The position numbers were made by a program, and so were the translations under genes. Shown here in pieces: positions 1-7,141 of a stretch of 9,266 nucleotides of DNA. This DNA is from Gammaproteobacteria bacterium (GTDB taxonomy: Bacteria; Pseudomonadota; Gammaproteobacteria; SZUA-229), in contig WTCC01000281.1 in assembly GCA_013138755.1 (NCBI GenBank), positions 1-9,266 of the forward strand, read 5' to 3'. The notes below the pieces were generated by a model that searched no databases, had not been told where the DNA came from, and saw only the letters and a program-made list of their open reading frames with translations. Positions within the stretch are counted from its first letter, which is position 1, and the number at the start of each line of letters is the position of its first letter.

Positions 1-658
1 GCGGTGTTCCTCTGGCACGTCGAGCTATTTCTGCCGCACCTGCACTGTCAATCGGTACATTTAAAATTTCTGATGAACGTTTAACAATATGCGTTAGATC
101 ATTCATCGCATAGAAATCCAGACGCAGGACAATGCCGAAACGATCTCGTAGTGGCGAGGTTAATGAACCAGCGCGTGTGGTAGCACCAACCAAAGTAAAC
201 GGTGGTAAATCCAGTTTTATCGAACGCGCGGCAGGACCTTCTCCAATCATGATATCTAGCTGATGGTCTTCCATTGCAGGATATAAGACCTCTTCAACTA
301 CCGGGCTTAAACGATGAATTTCGTCAATAAACAAAACATCATGCGGCTCCAGATTAGTCAATAATGCAGCAAGATCTCCCTGTTTCTCTAAAACCGGACC
401 GGAGGTTGAATGCAATGTGGCGCCCATTTCGTTAGCGACGATATGTGCTAACGTCGTTTTACCTAATCCTGGCGGACCAAAAAATAGTATATGGTCTAAT
501 GCTTCGTTACGCCCTTGTGCCGCGGGAATAAAGATTTCCAATTGTTCCGTGACAGCAGGCTGCCCTTGATAGTCTTTGAGATACTGCGGTCGAATCGCTC
601 TATCGATAGCGACTTCACCTTCTACACTTTCTGCCGACAATACTGGATTTTCGCTCAT
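1..658 (-). CDS. ruvB: Holliday junction branch migration ATPase RuvB (partial, C-terminus beyond left edge)
   Basis: This is the AAA+ motor that, as hexamers on either side of RuvA, pumps DNA through the Holliday junction during recombinational repair. The 219 visible codons start at ATG 658-656 with [10 protein letters not shown]. They contain Walker A GPPGLGKT (residues 61-68), Walker B with the [11 protein letters not shown] core (107-117, catalytic D112 and E113), sensor-1 region LVGATTRAG (156-164) and the arginine-finger region SPLRDRFG (168-175). The open frame ends at ARRARGTP, at the start of the sensor-2 segment. E. coli RuvB is 336 residues, so about a third, including the winged-helix DNA-binding domain, is missing from the window. 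The gene begins 12 nt after the ruvA stop, and an AGGGG ribosome site overlaps that stop codon, so ruvA and ruvB are probably translated from one mRNA. Every motif is intact; the identity is secure. Confidence 0.97.
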   Translation of the reverse strand, partial: MSENPVLSAESVEGEVAIDRAIRPQYLKDYQGQPAVTEQLEIFIPAAQGRNEALDHILFFGPPGLGKTTLAHIVANEMGATLHSTSGPVLEKQGDLAALLTNLEPHDVLFIDEIHRLSPVVEEVLYPAMEDHQLDIMIGEGPAARSIKLDLPPFTLVGATTRAGSLTSPLRDRFGIVLRLDFYAMNDLTHIVKRSSEILNVPIDSAGAAEIARRARGTP

Positions 659-670
659 ACAGGCATACCC

Positions 671-1264
671 CTAGGCGCCACCTTGCAAGGCGGCTCGAAT
701 AATTTCCTCAGTCGATTTGTCGTCCACATCAAGCACACGCACCATCTGACTAGCTTGCTGCGCTTTATACCCCAGAGAAATTAAAGCACTGACTGCATCG
801 TTTACCGGGTGGTCTGGTTTTTTCATTTCTGCAGCTACACCCGGCAGTTTGATTGAATCAGCTTTCTCCAGCCGATCTTTCAATTCCACCACTAGACGTT
901 CTGCTGTTTTCTTACCGACACCCGGTAACTGAGTCAGTGATTTACTGTCACCTTCCAAAATGCATCGTGAGAAATCTTCAGCGCTCATGCCCGAGAGGAT
1001 AGTTAACGCCAGCTTTGGCCCGACGCCACTAATTTTTATCAGGGTACGAAACATCAGCCGTTCCGCCAATGATATGAAACCATACAAAAGCTGTGCGTCT
1101 TCACGCACCACCATGTGCGTATGCAGAATTATCTCTTCACCACACTCTGGTAAATTATAAAAAGTCGACATCGACGCTTCGAGCTCATAGCCCACTCCCT
1201 GCACATCGATCAATAGCGCTGGAGGTTGCTTCTCCAGCAAAAAACCTTTTAATTGCCCAATCAC
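671..1264 (-). CDS. ruvA: Holliday junction DNA helicase subunit RuvA
   Basis: RuvA is the tetrameric junction-binding subunit that holds the four-way DNA in a square-planar form and loads RuvB. I chose the GTG at 1264-1262 (protein begins MIGQLKG, 197 residues). It matches the usual RuvA N-terminus, and GGAG lies 11 nt upstream at the end of ruvC. With this start the acidic-pin residues fall at E55 and D56, the same numbers as in E. coli RuvA. A longer frame from GTG 1288-1286 would add eight residues (MVDGDDKT) and overlap ruvC; it is less likely. Domains in order: N-terminal OB fold (about 1-63), two helix-hairpin-helix motifs (ISGVGPKLA, about 78-86, and LPGVGKKTAERL, about 113-124), an acidic/lysine linker, and the mobile C-terminal domain that contacts RuvB (about 145-197). 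It lies between ruvC and ruvB in the same operon. Confidence 0.96.
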   Translation of the reverse strand: MIGQLKGFLLEKQPPALLIDVQGVGYELEASMSTFYNLPECGEEIILHTHMVVREDAQLLYGFISLAERLMFRTLIKISGVGPKLALTILSGMSAEDFSRCILEGDSKSLTQLPGVGKKTAERLVVELKDRLEKADSIKLPGVAAEMKKPDHPVNDAVSALISLGYKAQQASQMVRVLDVDDKSTEEIIRAALQGGA

Positions 1265-1271
1265 CGTCTTA

Positions 1272-1796
1272 TCATCTCCATCGACCACCTCGAACTTTTG
1301 TTGCGATACCCAAAGCTTTTACATGCATATGATTAGCATGACAAATCGCTATCGCCAGGCCATCTGCCTCATCATTTTGCGGATCAAAATCGAGCTTTAG
1401 CAATATCTTCATCATCTGTTGAATCTGCTGTTTTTCTGCCGAACCACTACCTACCACCGCTTTTTTAATCGCCCGTGGCGTGTATTCACCTACGTCCAGC
1501 TGCGCATTAATACCTGAACAGATAGCAGCCGCTCTCGCCTGGCTGAGCTTAAGCGCTGAATCGATATTTTTACTTACAAAGACCTTTTCCACACCCATGG
1601 TCTGTGGCTGCCATTTTTCTATAATGCCGCCAATTTCAGTGAAAATCATACCCAGGCGCTCGGGTAACTCCTCACCTTTAATTTTCACGAAACCACTGGC
1701 GACATAATCATGCCGAAAACCATCACTATCAATCACACCATAACCAGTACAGCGAGAACCAGGGTCTATTCCAATAATACGTGTTTTTTGAGGCAC
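1272..1796 (-). CDS. ruvC: Holliday junction resolvase RuvC
   Basis: RuvC is a dimeric, Mg2+-dependent endonuclease with an RNase H-like fold. It cuts two opposing strands of the junction after branch migration by RuvAB. The 174-residue product is of normal length. All four catalytic acids are visible: D11 in IIGIDPGSR, E70 in MGVEKVF, and D142 and D145 in NDEADGLAIA. The start is a GTG at 1796-1794 giving MPQKTRIIGIDPG; the ribosome site is weak (a TAAG about 4 nt upstream). No closer start fits, since the conserved strand begins at residue 7. The stop is 7 nt before the ruvA start, so the two are co-transcribed. It is the first gene of the ruv cluster here. The usual gammaproteobacterial neighbour yebC is not upstream; a hydrolase gene is there instead, beyond a 152-nt gap. 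Confidence 0.96.
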   Translation of the reverse strand: MPQKTRIIGIDPGSRCTGYGVIDSDGFRHDYVASGFVKIKGEELPERLGMIFTEIGGIIEKWQPQTMGVEKVFVSKNIDSALKLSQARAAAICSGINAQLDVGEYTPRAIKKAVVGSGSAEKQQIQQMMKILLKLDFDPQNDEADGLAIAICHANHMHVKALGIATKVRGGRWR

Positions 1797-1812
1797 TTAA
1801 CTTAGCGTTTTT

Positions 1813-1847
1813 ATTATATTTAACTTGGCTAGAGTCTACCATCGCAA
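1813..1847 (-). promoter_or_regulatory. Putative promoter region for ruvC-ruvA-ruvB
   Basis: On the minus strand a perfect TATAAT lies at 1818-1813, 16 nt before the ruvC GTG. It has no good -35 at 17 nt. An overlapping pair, TTGCGA (1847-1842) and TTAAAT (1823-1818) with an 18-nt spacer, matches the sigma-70 consensus at 4/6 and 4/6. The 152-nt gap before ruvC, against 17-nt gaps between the preceding genes, fits an independent start here. I find no CTGT-N8-ACAG LexA-type box in the gap. This is pattern matching only. Confidence 0.4.
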
Positions 1848-1918
1848 GAGGCTATCGGCTAAGGATTTTGACCTAGTTGTATTGACATGAAAACGCAGGA
1901 ATAAACCATAAATTCAGA

Positions 1919-1958
1919 CTAAAAATGCGCCGGAATGGTAGAAACAGGTCAAGCCGGC
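1919..1958 (-). terminator. Weak candidate terminator after the hydrolase gene
   Basis: The last codons of the hydrolase carry GCCGG (minus strand, 1958-1954), which pairs with CCGGC at 1933-1929 across a 20-nt loop. This is followed by GCATTTTTA. The stem is only 5 bp and the loop is long, so termination would be weak. The position between two likely transcription units makes it plausible. Confidence 0.25.
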
Positions 1959-2611
1959 TCAGCATCCAGCAATGGCGTGGTAGTCTCTTGATCGAACATC
2001 CCCGTGCGTAAAAATATGACCACCTGTTCCGCCACTGGTGTCGACATCAGCATACCCGAGTGACTCACTCGCATAATGACTGCGTCGGTTGCACCTTTAA
2101 GCTCTGTCTCTTCCACAGAAACAGTACCATCATGCGGCAGATCTGGGCCACCTGTAATCAAACCAATACCGATCGGTATATCACCCGCAATTACACCGAT
2201 ATCTTGCCAGCCCTTCCACTCGGGTACATCACCTGACAAGCCATTAACGTGGCTCTGCCCAAGCATCCATCGAGTCACAGGATTAGCACGAATACGCTTA
2301 CCGACAGCACTGCCGTTAACTGGTGACGCCATCAAGACCACACGACCTTTCTTAGCAAAAGGAAACTGATCAAATAAGTGCATAGTAATAATACCGCCAA
2401 AACTGTGCGCCACTATATTGACGATAGGGGCATCAATTTTTTCGATAAACTGGTGAAGTTTTACAGCGATGTCTGCAGGTGGTTTACCCCAGACATGATA
2501 ATTAAACGTGTGGCATTCATAACCGGCTTTACTGAAGTGTTTCCGGAGTTTTATCAGGTCGACACTGCCCACGCTCCACAAGCCATGCACTAATACGATA
2601 GCTTCACGCAT
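1949..2611 (-). CDS. Small alpha/beta hydrolase, probable esterase/lipase-like enzyme
   Basis: A 220-residue single-domain alpha/beta hydrolase whose substrate cannot be told from sequence. Visible features are the oxyanion-side VLVHGLW motif (7-12), the nucleophile elbow AHSFGG with S70, a likely catalytic acid D161 in HDGTVSVEE, and a likely catalytic histidine H184 in VSHSGM. The complete Ser-Asp-His triad indicates an active enzyme. The pattern resembles PGAP1/DUF676-type lipases and esterases. There is no signal peptide or membrane segment: the protein opens directly on the first core strand (MREAIVLVHG), so it is probably cytoplasmic. The ATG at 2611-2609 is 17 nt after nadA and has no clear Shine-Dalgarno, which suggests translation linked to nadA. 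Its place in an aspS-nadA unit does not reveal its role. A thioesterase or other acyl hydrolase is also possible. Confidence 0.88.
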   Translation of the reverse strand: MREAIVLVHGLWSVGSVDLIKLRKHFSKAGYECHTFNYHVWGKPPADIAVKLHQFIEKIDAPIVNIVAHSFGGIITMHLFDQFPFAKKGRVVLMASPVNGSAVGKRIRANPVTRWMLGQSHVNGLSGDVPEWKGWQDIGVIAGDIPIGIGLITGGPDLPHDGTVSVEETELKGATDAVIMRVSHSGMLMSTPVAEQVVIFLRTGMFDQETTTPLLDAEPA

Positions 2612-2628
2612 TGCTATGCCGGTAGGTA

Positions 2629-3723
2629 TTAAGGTGAGACATCCAGCATACGAGCAAGCGCCAGTTTTGCCTGTACCGCGACATCAGTCGGCACACTGAT
2701 CTGATTAACCACATGACCATCAACCAGATTTTCCAACACCCACGCCATATGCTGCGGGTCAATTCGAAACATAGTTGAGCACATGCACACATTGGGCGAC
2801 ATGAAATGAACATTTTTACCTTGATGTTTAAACTGATCATGCAGCCGATTAACCAGATTTAACTCTGTTGCTACCAACCAGCGTGTACCGGGTTCAGCGT
2901 CAGCAATGGTTTTTATTATGTATTCTGTCGAACCAATGTAATCAGATTTCTGACAGACTTCAAATGGGCTTTCAGGATGAGAAATAATCTTGGTTTCTGG
3001 GTATTTTTGCTTAAAGTTATCGATCTGTTCCGGCTGGAACATCTGATGGACCGAACAAAAACCTTTCCATAAAATTATTTTTGCCTTTTTGATCTGCGCT
3101 ACGCTTAAACCACCACGTGGTTTATCATAGTCCCATACCACCATCTCATCGAGTGCTATATCCATCGTGTAAGCAGTGTTTCGGCCGAGATGTTGATCGG
3201 GGAAAAACAACACTTTTTCTTTTTGATTAAAACTCCATTCCAACACATGACGAGCATTGGTAGAAGTACAGACGATACCGCCATGCTCACCACAGAAACC
3301 TTTTAGATCGGCAGCCGAATTTATATAGGTAACCGGTGTAATGGTTTCTTCTACATCTAAAATTTCTGATAGTTCCTGCCATGCACGTTCAACATTTTTT
3401 AAATTAGCCATGTCGGCCATCGAACAGCCAGCTGACATATCAGGCAATATCGAAACCTGCTCTGGACGTGACAAGATATCGGCAACTTCAGCCATGAAGT
3501 GTACGCCACAAAAGACGATGTAATCTGCTTCTGATGCCGCCGCCTGACGTGACAGCTTTAATGAATCACCGGTAAAATCAGCATGCCGAAAAACCTCATC
3601 ACGCTGGTAGTGGTGACCCAATATAACCAGCCGCTCACCCAATGTTTCGCGCGCGCGCAAGATACGTGCTTCACAATCTTCATCGTCGAGTAAGGTATAA
3701 GGTTGTATTGCCTGCGCACTCAT
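2629..3723 (-). CDS. nadA: Quinolinate synthase NadA
   Basis: NadA condenses iminoaspartate (made by NadB) with dihydroxyacetone phosphate to give quinolinate, the first pyridine in de novo NAD synthesis. It uses a [4Fe-4S] cluster and is cytosolic. The 364-residue protein is close to the E. coli length (347) and shows the family landmarks: LGHHYQRDEV (35-44), FTGDSLKLSR (50-59), PDMSAGCSMAD (94-104), PDQHLGRNTA (175-184), GFCSVHQMF (221-229), SHPESPFEVC (248-257) and SPNVCMCSTMFRID (309-322). The cluster ligands are probably C100, C223 and either C313 or C315. The gene starts at ATG 3723-3721, 17 nt after aspS, without a strong ribosome site. It is followed 17 nt later by the hydrolase. No nadB or nadC is in the window, so the partners are encoded elsewhere. 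Confidence 0.96.
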   Translation of the reverse strand: MSAQAIQPYTLLDDEDCEARILRARETLGERLVILGHHYQRDEVFRHADFTGDSLKLSRQAAASEADYIVFCGVHFMAEVADILSRPEQVSILPDMSAGCSMADMANLKNVERAWQELSEILDVEETITPVTYINSAADLKGFCGEHGGIVCTSTNARHVLEWSFNQKEKVLFFPDQHLGRNTAYTMDIALDEMVVWDYDKPRGGLSVAQIKKAKIILWKGFCSVHQMFQPEQIDNFKQKYPETKIISHPESPFEVCQKSDYIGSTEYIIKTIADAEPGTRWLVATELNLVNRLHDQFKHQGKNVHFMSPNVCMCSTMFRIDPQHMAWVLENLVDGHVVNQISVPTDVAVQAKLALARMLDVSP

Positions 3724-3740
3724 ATCATTAAGGTCAGTAA

Positions 3741-5525
3741 TTAGTTATCAGTCTCTTCTTTGACTACTTTACGTAACTTAAGGTTCAGCTCACGCAACTG
3801 CTTGCTCGAAACTTCTGCTGGTGCGGAAGTTAACAGGCAAGCTGCAGACTGTGTTTTAGGGAATGCCATCACATCACGGATAGAACTTGCACCGGACATT
3901 AGCATGACTAAACGATCAAGACCAAAAGCCAAACCCGCATGCGGTGGACAACCGTATTTAAGCGCTGTTAACAAGAAACCAAATTTTTCTTCTGCTTCTT
4001 CAGCGGAGATGCCCAGGATATCAAACACGGCTTTTTGCATATCCATCTTATAGATACGCTCTGAACCACCACCTAACTCGGTGCCGTTCAGCACCATATC
4101 GTATGCACGTGAGAGCACTTCACCTGGATTGGCCTTTAATTCTTCAGCCGAATCAACCGATGGCGCAGTGAATGGATGATGTAACGAAGTCCAGTCACCC
4201 TGGCTATTTTTCTCAAACATCGGGAAGTTAACCACGAACAATGGCTGCCATGAATCCTCAACCAGATCGAGATCATGTCCCAATTTAACGCGTAATGCAC
4301 CGATCGATTCATTGACCGTATTGGTATCACCTGCGCCAAAGAATAATATATCGCCAGACTCAGTTCCTGTCTTTTCGATGATGGCAGTTAACACGTCATC
4401 TGGTAAGAATTTTACGATAGGCGATTGCAGACCATCACGCCCATCTGCTACATCGTTTACTTTTATCCAAGCCAGGCCTTTGGCGCCATAGCGCCCGACG
4501 TATTCTGTGTATTGATCAATCTGTTTACGAGAAAGTTTAGCGCCACCCGGTGCACGCAATACCACGATGCGACCATCTGGATCGTTAGCTGGGCCAGAAA
4601 ACACTTTAAATTCAACGTCTTTCATGACATCGGCTAAATCAACTAATTCCAGCGGGATACGCATATCCGGTTTGTCTGAACCAAATCGTAACATCGCTTC
4701 ACTATGATCCATGCGTGGGAACGGATTCGGCAGGTCGACATCAAGGACTGATTTAAACAGACCACGTATCAAGCCTTCCATCGATTCCATCACGGCATTT
4801 TCATCCATGAAGGTCGTTTCGATGTCTATCTGAGTGAATTCGGGTTGGCGATCAGCACGTAAATCCTCATCTCGGAAACAACGCACAATCTGATAATAAC
4901 GATCCATACCGGACATCATCAGTAGCTGTTTGAATAGCTGCGGTGACTGAGGCAAGGCGAAAAAATTGCCCTGATGGGTACGCGAAGGCACCAGATAATC
5001 ACGCGCGCCCTCAGGTGTTGCCTTGGTCAACATCGGTGTTTCAATATCCCAGTACCCTTCATCTTCCAGATGTTTACGGATATAACTTGTTACCTGGCTA
5101 CGCATGCGCATACGGTCCTTCATCTCATCGCGACGAAGATCGATATAACGATATTGCAGACGCAGGTCATCATGTACACCTGTGTCATCAAGCTGAAATG
5201 GCGGTGTTTCAGAAGCATTTAACACTTCGAGTTCCAGGCCAAGAATCTCAATCTTTCCTGACGTCAGCTCAGGGTTTGCAGTGCCTTCAGGACGCAGACG
5301 AACACGGCCCGTCATGCGTAACACGTATTCGTTACGCACATGCTCGGCTATCTCAAAAATCTCAGCCCTATCCGGGTCAAACACGACCTGCACCAATCCT
5401 TCACGATCACGCAGATCAATAAAGATAACACCGCCATGATCTCGACGACGATTAACCCAGCCACATAAGGTGACTTCTTGATCTAGTAATTCTTCGGTTA
5501 CTGCTCCGCAATAATGACTGCGCAT
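3741..5525 (-). CDS. aspS: Aspartyl-tRNA synthetase, bacterial type (possibly non-discriminating Asp/Asn)
   Basis: This class IIb synthetase charges tRNA-Asp with aspartate. It has 594 residues (E. coli about 590). Domains in order: the anticodon-binding OB fold (about 1-105, with [12 protein letters not shown]), class II motif 1 ([20 protein letters not shown], 163-182), motif 2 ([14 protein letters not shown], 217-230, R218), the bacterial GAD insertion (about 288-423), and motif 3 ([15 protein letters not shown], 531-545, R538). H30 in RDHGG and G81 in RPEGT are, from memory of work on Pseudomonas aeruginosa AspRS, the residues of the non-discriminating form that also charges tRNA-Asn. E. 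coli has Leu and Lys there. If so, a GatCAB amidotransferase should exist in the genome. The start is ATG 5525-5523 with a weak GGA site 8 nt upstream. It lies 123 nt after the FmdB-like gene and 17 nt before nadA. Confidence 0.97.
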   Translation of the reverse strand: MRSHYCGAVTEELLDQEVTLCGWVNRRRDHGGVIFIDLRDREGLVQVVFDPDRAEIFEIAEHVRNEYVLRMTGRVRLRPEGTANPELTSGKIEILGLELEVLNASETPPFQLDDTGVHDDLRLQYRYIDLRRDEMKDRMRMRSQVTSYIRKHLEDEGYWDIETPMLTKATPEGARDYLVPSRTHQGNFFALPQSPQLFKQLLMMSGMDRYYQIVRCFRDEDLRADRQPEFTQIDIETTFMDENAVMESMEGLIRGLFKSVLDVDLPNPFPRMDHSEAMLRFGSDKPDMRIPLELVDLADVMKDVEFKVFSGPANDPDGRIVVLRAPGGAKLSRKQIDQYTEYVGRYGAKGLAWIKVNDVADGRDGLQSPIVKFLPDDVLTAIIEKTGTESGDILFFGAGDTNTVNESIGALRVKLGHDLDLVEDSWQPLFVVNFPMFEKNSQGDWTSLHHPFTAPSVDSAEELKANPGEVLSRAYDMVLNGTELGGGSERIYKMDMQKAVFDILGISAEEAEEKFGFLLTALKYGCPPHAGLAFGLDRLVMLMSGASSIRDVMAFPKTQSAACLLTSAPAEVSSKQLRELNLKLRKVVKEETDN

Positions 5526-5648
5526 GTATTAGTCCAGTGTTGTTGTAGAAAGTATCTGCTTAATCAACAAATGCTTCCGATTACAATTAAGTAATATTAT
5601 CAATTAATTAGGGGAGGCAATTCTACCGTATTTCAGGTGCCCTCGGGT
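5526..5648 (-). other. Intergenic region between the FmdB-like gene and aspS
   Basis: These 123 nt hold no ORF. On the minus strand there is an AT-rich block (about 5583-5611) containing TTGATA and several TA-rich hexamers that could serve as promoter elements for aspS. No -35/-10 pair with normal spacing stands out. I see no hairpin terminator after the FmdB-like stop, so read-through from the upstream promoter into aspS is likely. Confidence 0.4.
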
Positions 5649-5963
5649 TTAACTTTTAACCTTTTTCGCCTTTGTTGTACCACCTGAAGATTTATTGGCA
5701 GTCGACGCTTTAACCTCTCCAGAAGTCTTCTCTTTGGGCTTTTTCTCTGCTTTGGCGTCACCAGCAACGTTCTTTTTATTACCTGACTTAAAATCGGTTT
5801 CATACCAGCCACTACCTTTCAACCGAAAGGCCGCTGCCGACACCATCTTTTTCATGGCCGATCTGCCACACTCAGGGCATTTTTTTAGCGGTTTGTCGCT
5901 AATTTTTTGCAAAACTTCTTCTTCGTGCCCACATTTTGCGCACTGATATTCATAAAATGGCAT
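5649..5963 (-). CDS. FmdB-family putative regulatory protein, N-terminal zinc ribbon
   Basis: A 104-residue protein. Its first about 50 residues match the FmdB/CxxC_CXXC_SSSS zinc-ribbon family: MPFYEYQC, then C8-x2-C11 and C29-x2-C32 as zinc ligands, then the family-typical SAAAFRLKGSGWYETDF. From about residue 60 the chain is a low-complexity tail rich in Lys, Ala, Ser, Thr and Gly (KAEKKPKEK, TANKSSGG, TTKAKKVKS), surely disordered and strongly basic, which could bind nucleic acid. The family is named after a regulator near formamidase and amidase genes, but its function is mostly unknown. In many proteobacteria a member sits just before aspS, as here. The ATG at 5963-5961 has an ACAGG ribosome site about 6 nt upstream. 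No catalytic residues are seen. Confidence 0.92.
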   Translation of the reverse strand: MPFYEYQCAKCGHEEEVLQKISDKPLKKCPECGRSAMKKMVSAAAFRLKGSGWYETDFKSGNKKNVAGDAKAEKKPKEKTSGEVKASTANKSSGGTTKAKKVKS

Positions 5964-6019
5964 AACAAACCTGTCCGATTAGTACCGATAGATACATTCG
6001 GTAGCGATGATGGAAAACT

Positions 6020-6035
6020 GGCAATTATATATGCC
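6020..6035. repeat. 16-bp imperfect palindrome over the -10 box
   Basis: GGCAATTATATATGCC pairs with its own reverse complement at 6 of 8 half-site positions, with GGCA/TGCC ends. It covers the TATAAT of the minus-strand promoter and lies between two divergent genes. That is a suitable place for an operator that could act on both, but no regulator is identified. Confidence 0.35.
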
Positions 6036-6053
6036 GATACATAAAAGCATCAA
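6024..6053 (-). promoter_or_regulatory. Putative sigma-70 promoter for the FmdB-like gene (and probably aspS-nadA-hydrolase)
   Basis: On the minus strand TTGATG (6053-6048) is followed after an 18-nt spacer by a perfect TATAAT (6029-6024). Transcription would start near 6017, leaving a leader of about 54 nt before the ATG at 5963. The region also lies upstream of the divergent reductase gene. The best plus-strand pair there, CTGGCA (6019-6024) and CATAAA (6041 area), is weaker. Confidence 0.5.
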
Positions 6054-6091
6054 CTCCTAAAAAGAGTACAGTTTTGCGCTAAGCTATCGAG

Positions 6092-6952
6092 ATGGGCGAA
6101 TCTTCCGCAAATCAGCAAAAATCCATCCTTATCACTGGCTGCTCTACTGGCATTGGTTACTGTGTTGCCAAAGGGCTGAAAAAACGCGGCTATCGTGTCA
6201 TCGCCACTGCAAGACGAAAAGAAAGTGTTGAACAGCTTATTAACGAAGGTTTTGAAAGCCTGCAATTAGACCTGGCAGACAGCGGCTCCATCCAGCGAGC
6301 ATTTCAGAGGACTATCGAACTGACTAATGGAAAATTGTACGCCCTGTTTAATAATGGCGCTTTTGGACTCCCTGGTGCTGTTGAAGACCTGAGCCGTGAA
6401 AATTTAAAATATCAGTTTGAAACCAATGTATTTGGCTGGTTAGAACTCACAAATCTGGCTATCCCTATTATGCGTAAACAAGGGTTTGGCCGCATTATCC
6501 AAAATAGTTCGGTCTTAGGATTTGTCTCGATGCCATTCCGAGGAGCATACAATGCCAGTAAATACGCAATCGAAGGCTTAAGTGATACTCTGCGCCTCGA
6601 ACTAAAAAACACCAATATCTACATCAGCCTGATAGAGCCAGGCCCCATCAGCAGCCAGTTCAGAGCCAATGCAGTGAAAGAGCTCAAACAACACATCGAT
6701 ATCGAAAACAGTATCCACCACCAAAAATATTTAGGTGTACTCGAACGGCTCAATAAACAAGGACCCGCCGTACCGTTCACCCTGCCGCCAGAGGCTGTAC
6801 TCAAACGCGTCATTCATGCGCTTGAAGCCTCAACGCCGAAACCCCGCTATTACGTCACCTTTCCTACCTACCTGTTCGCCTTTCTCAAGCGACTTCTCAG
6901 TCACCGGCAACTCGATAATATCCTTGCCAGAGCAGGAAACGACAGCAAGTAA
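6092..6952 (+). CDS. Classical short-chain dehydrogenase/reductase, YbbO-like, probably NADP(H)-dependent
   Basis: A 286-residue classical SDR with a Rossmann fold. The cofactor loop TGCSTGIG is at 15-22. R41 and R42 after the second strand (ATARRKE) favour NADP(H) over NAD(H). LDLADS with D60 contacts the adenine. The structural motif reads FNNGAFG (86-92) instead of the usual NNAG. The catalytic tetrad N112, S140, Y153 (YNASK) and K157 is complete, followed by IEPGPI (181-186). The C-terminal section (FTLPPEAVLKRVIHALEA, then PKPRYYVTF and LKRLL) matches E. coli YbbO, reported as an NADP-dependent aldehyde reductase; this is recall, not a search. The true substrate is therefore an inference: aldehydes, ketones or acyl chains are all possible. 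The ATG at 6092 has only a weak GAG next to it. It is divergent from the FmdB-like gene and no operon partner is evident. Confidence 0.93.
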   Translation: MGESSANQQKSILITGCSTGIGYCVAKGLKKRGYRVIATARRKESVEQLINEGFESLQLDLADSGSIQRAFQRTIELTNGKLYALFNNGAFGLPGAVEDLSRENLKYQFETNVFGWLELTNLAIPIMRKQGFGRIIQNSSVLGFVSMPFRGAYNASKYAIEGLSDTLRLELKNTNIYISLIEPGPISSQFRANAVKELKQHIDIENSIHHQKYLGVLERLNKQGPAVPFTLPPEAVLKRVIHALEASTPKPRYYVTFPTYLFAFLKRLLSHRQLDNILARAGNDSK

Positions 6953-7141
6953 AACACCTAAAATCCACGCTATCATGCTGATATTCCTACACTAACAATA
7001 TCGGTTAACCGACATAAAAATCTGTGTAAATCTGGCGTTAAAACACTAAAAAACTGGGATTTTGGACTATATTCTTAGGCAGCATACAAGAATTCACACT
7101 TACATCACGAATACCAAAAAACGGAAAAAAATCATCAGGAC
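6953..7141 (+). other. Intergenic region with likely promoter of the GGDEF-EAL gene
   Basis: This 189-nt gap has no ORF I can support and no hairpin terminator after the reductase. It holds a perfect 12-bp palindrome (7001-7012) and a TATATT hexamer (7068-7073) that could be a -10 element, though no convincing -35 lies 16-18 nt before it. An AGGA sits very close to the start codon (7136-7141 area), followed by ATG at 7142. The promoter for the downstream gene is therefore only inferred. Confidence 0.35.
7001..7012. repeat. 12-bp perfect palindrome TCGGTTAACCGA
   Basis: A perfect inverted repeat with no spacer, extended by AT on the left and AT on the right after one mismatch. It lies about 56 bp before the TATATT element of the gap. 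It is too short to act as a terminator stem and is better read as a possible protein-binding site, or chance. Confidence 0.35.

Noticed and set aside
671..1288. Longer RuvA starting at GTG 1288
   Set aside because: The extra residues MVDGDDKT are not typical of RuvA. The GTG at 1264 has a GGAG site and restores E. coli numbering of the acidic pin.
1797..1948. LexA/SOS box before ruvC
   Set aside because: The only CTGT on the minus strand here is not followed by ACAG at 8 nt, so no canonical box is present.
2604..2840. Minus-strand 78-codon frame overlapping the end of nadA
   Set aside because: It is an alternative frame of the nadA coding region with a Cys/Trp/Arg-rich, non-protein-like composition.
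4943..5422. Plus-strand open frame of 159 codons inside aspS
   Set aside because: It is antisense to the conserved catalytic core of aspS, shows no recognisable motif, and has a composition typical of a shadow frame.
5583..5611. AT-rich imperfect dyad between the FmdB-like gene and aspS, considered as a terminator or operator
   Set aside because: Pairing is imperfect and almost all A-T, without a GC stem or T-tract in the right place; it may be simple base composition.
6050..6265. Minus-strand 71-codon frame over the start of the reductase
   Set aside because: It overlaps the SDR cofactor-binding region in antisense, and its start has no supporting ribosome site or homology.
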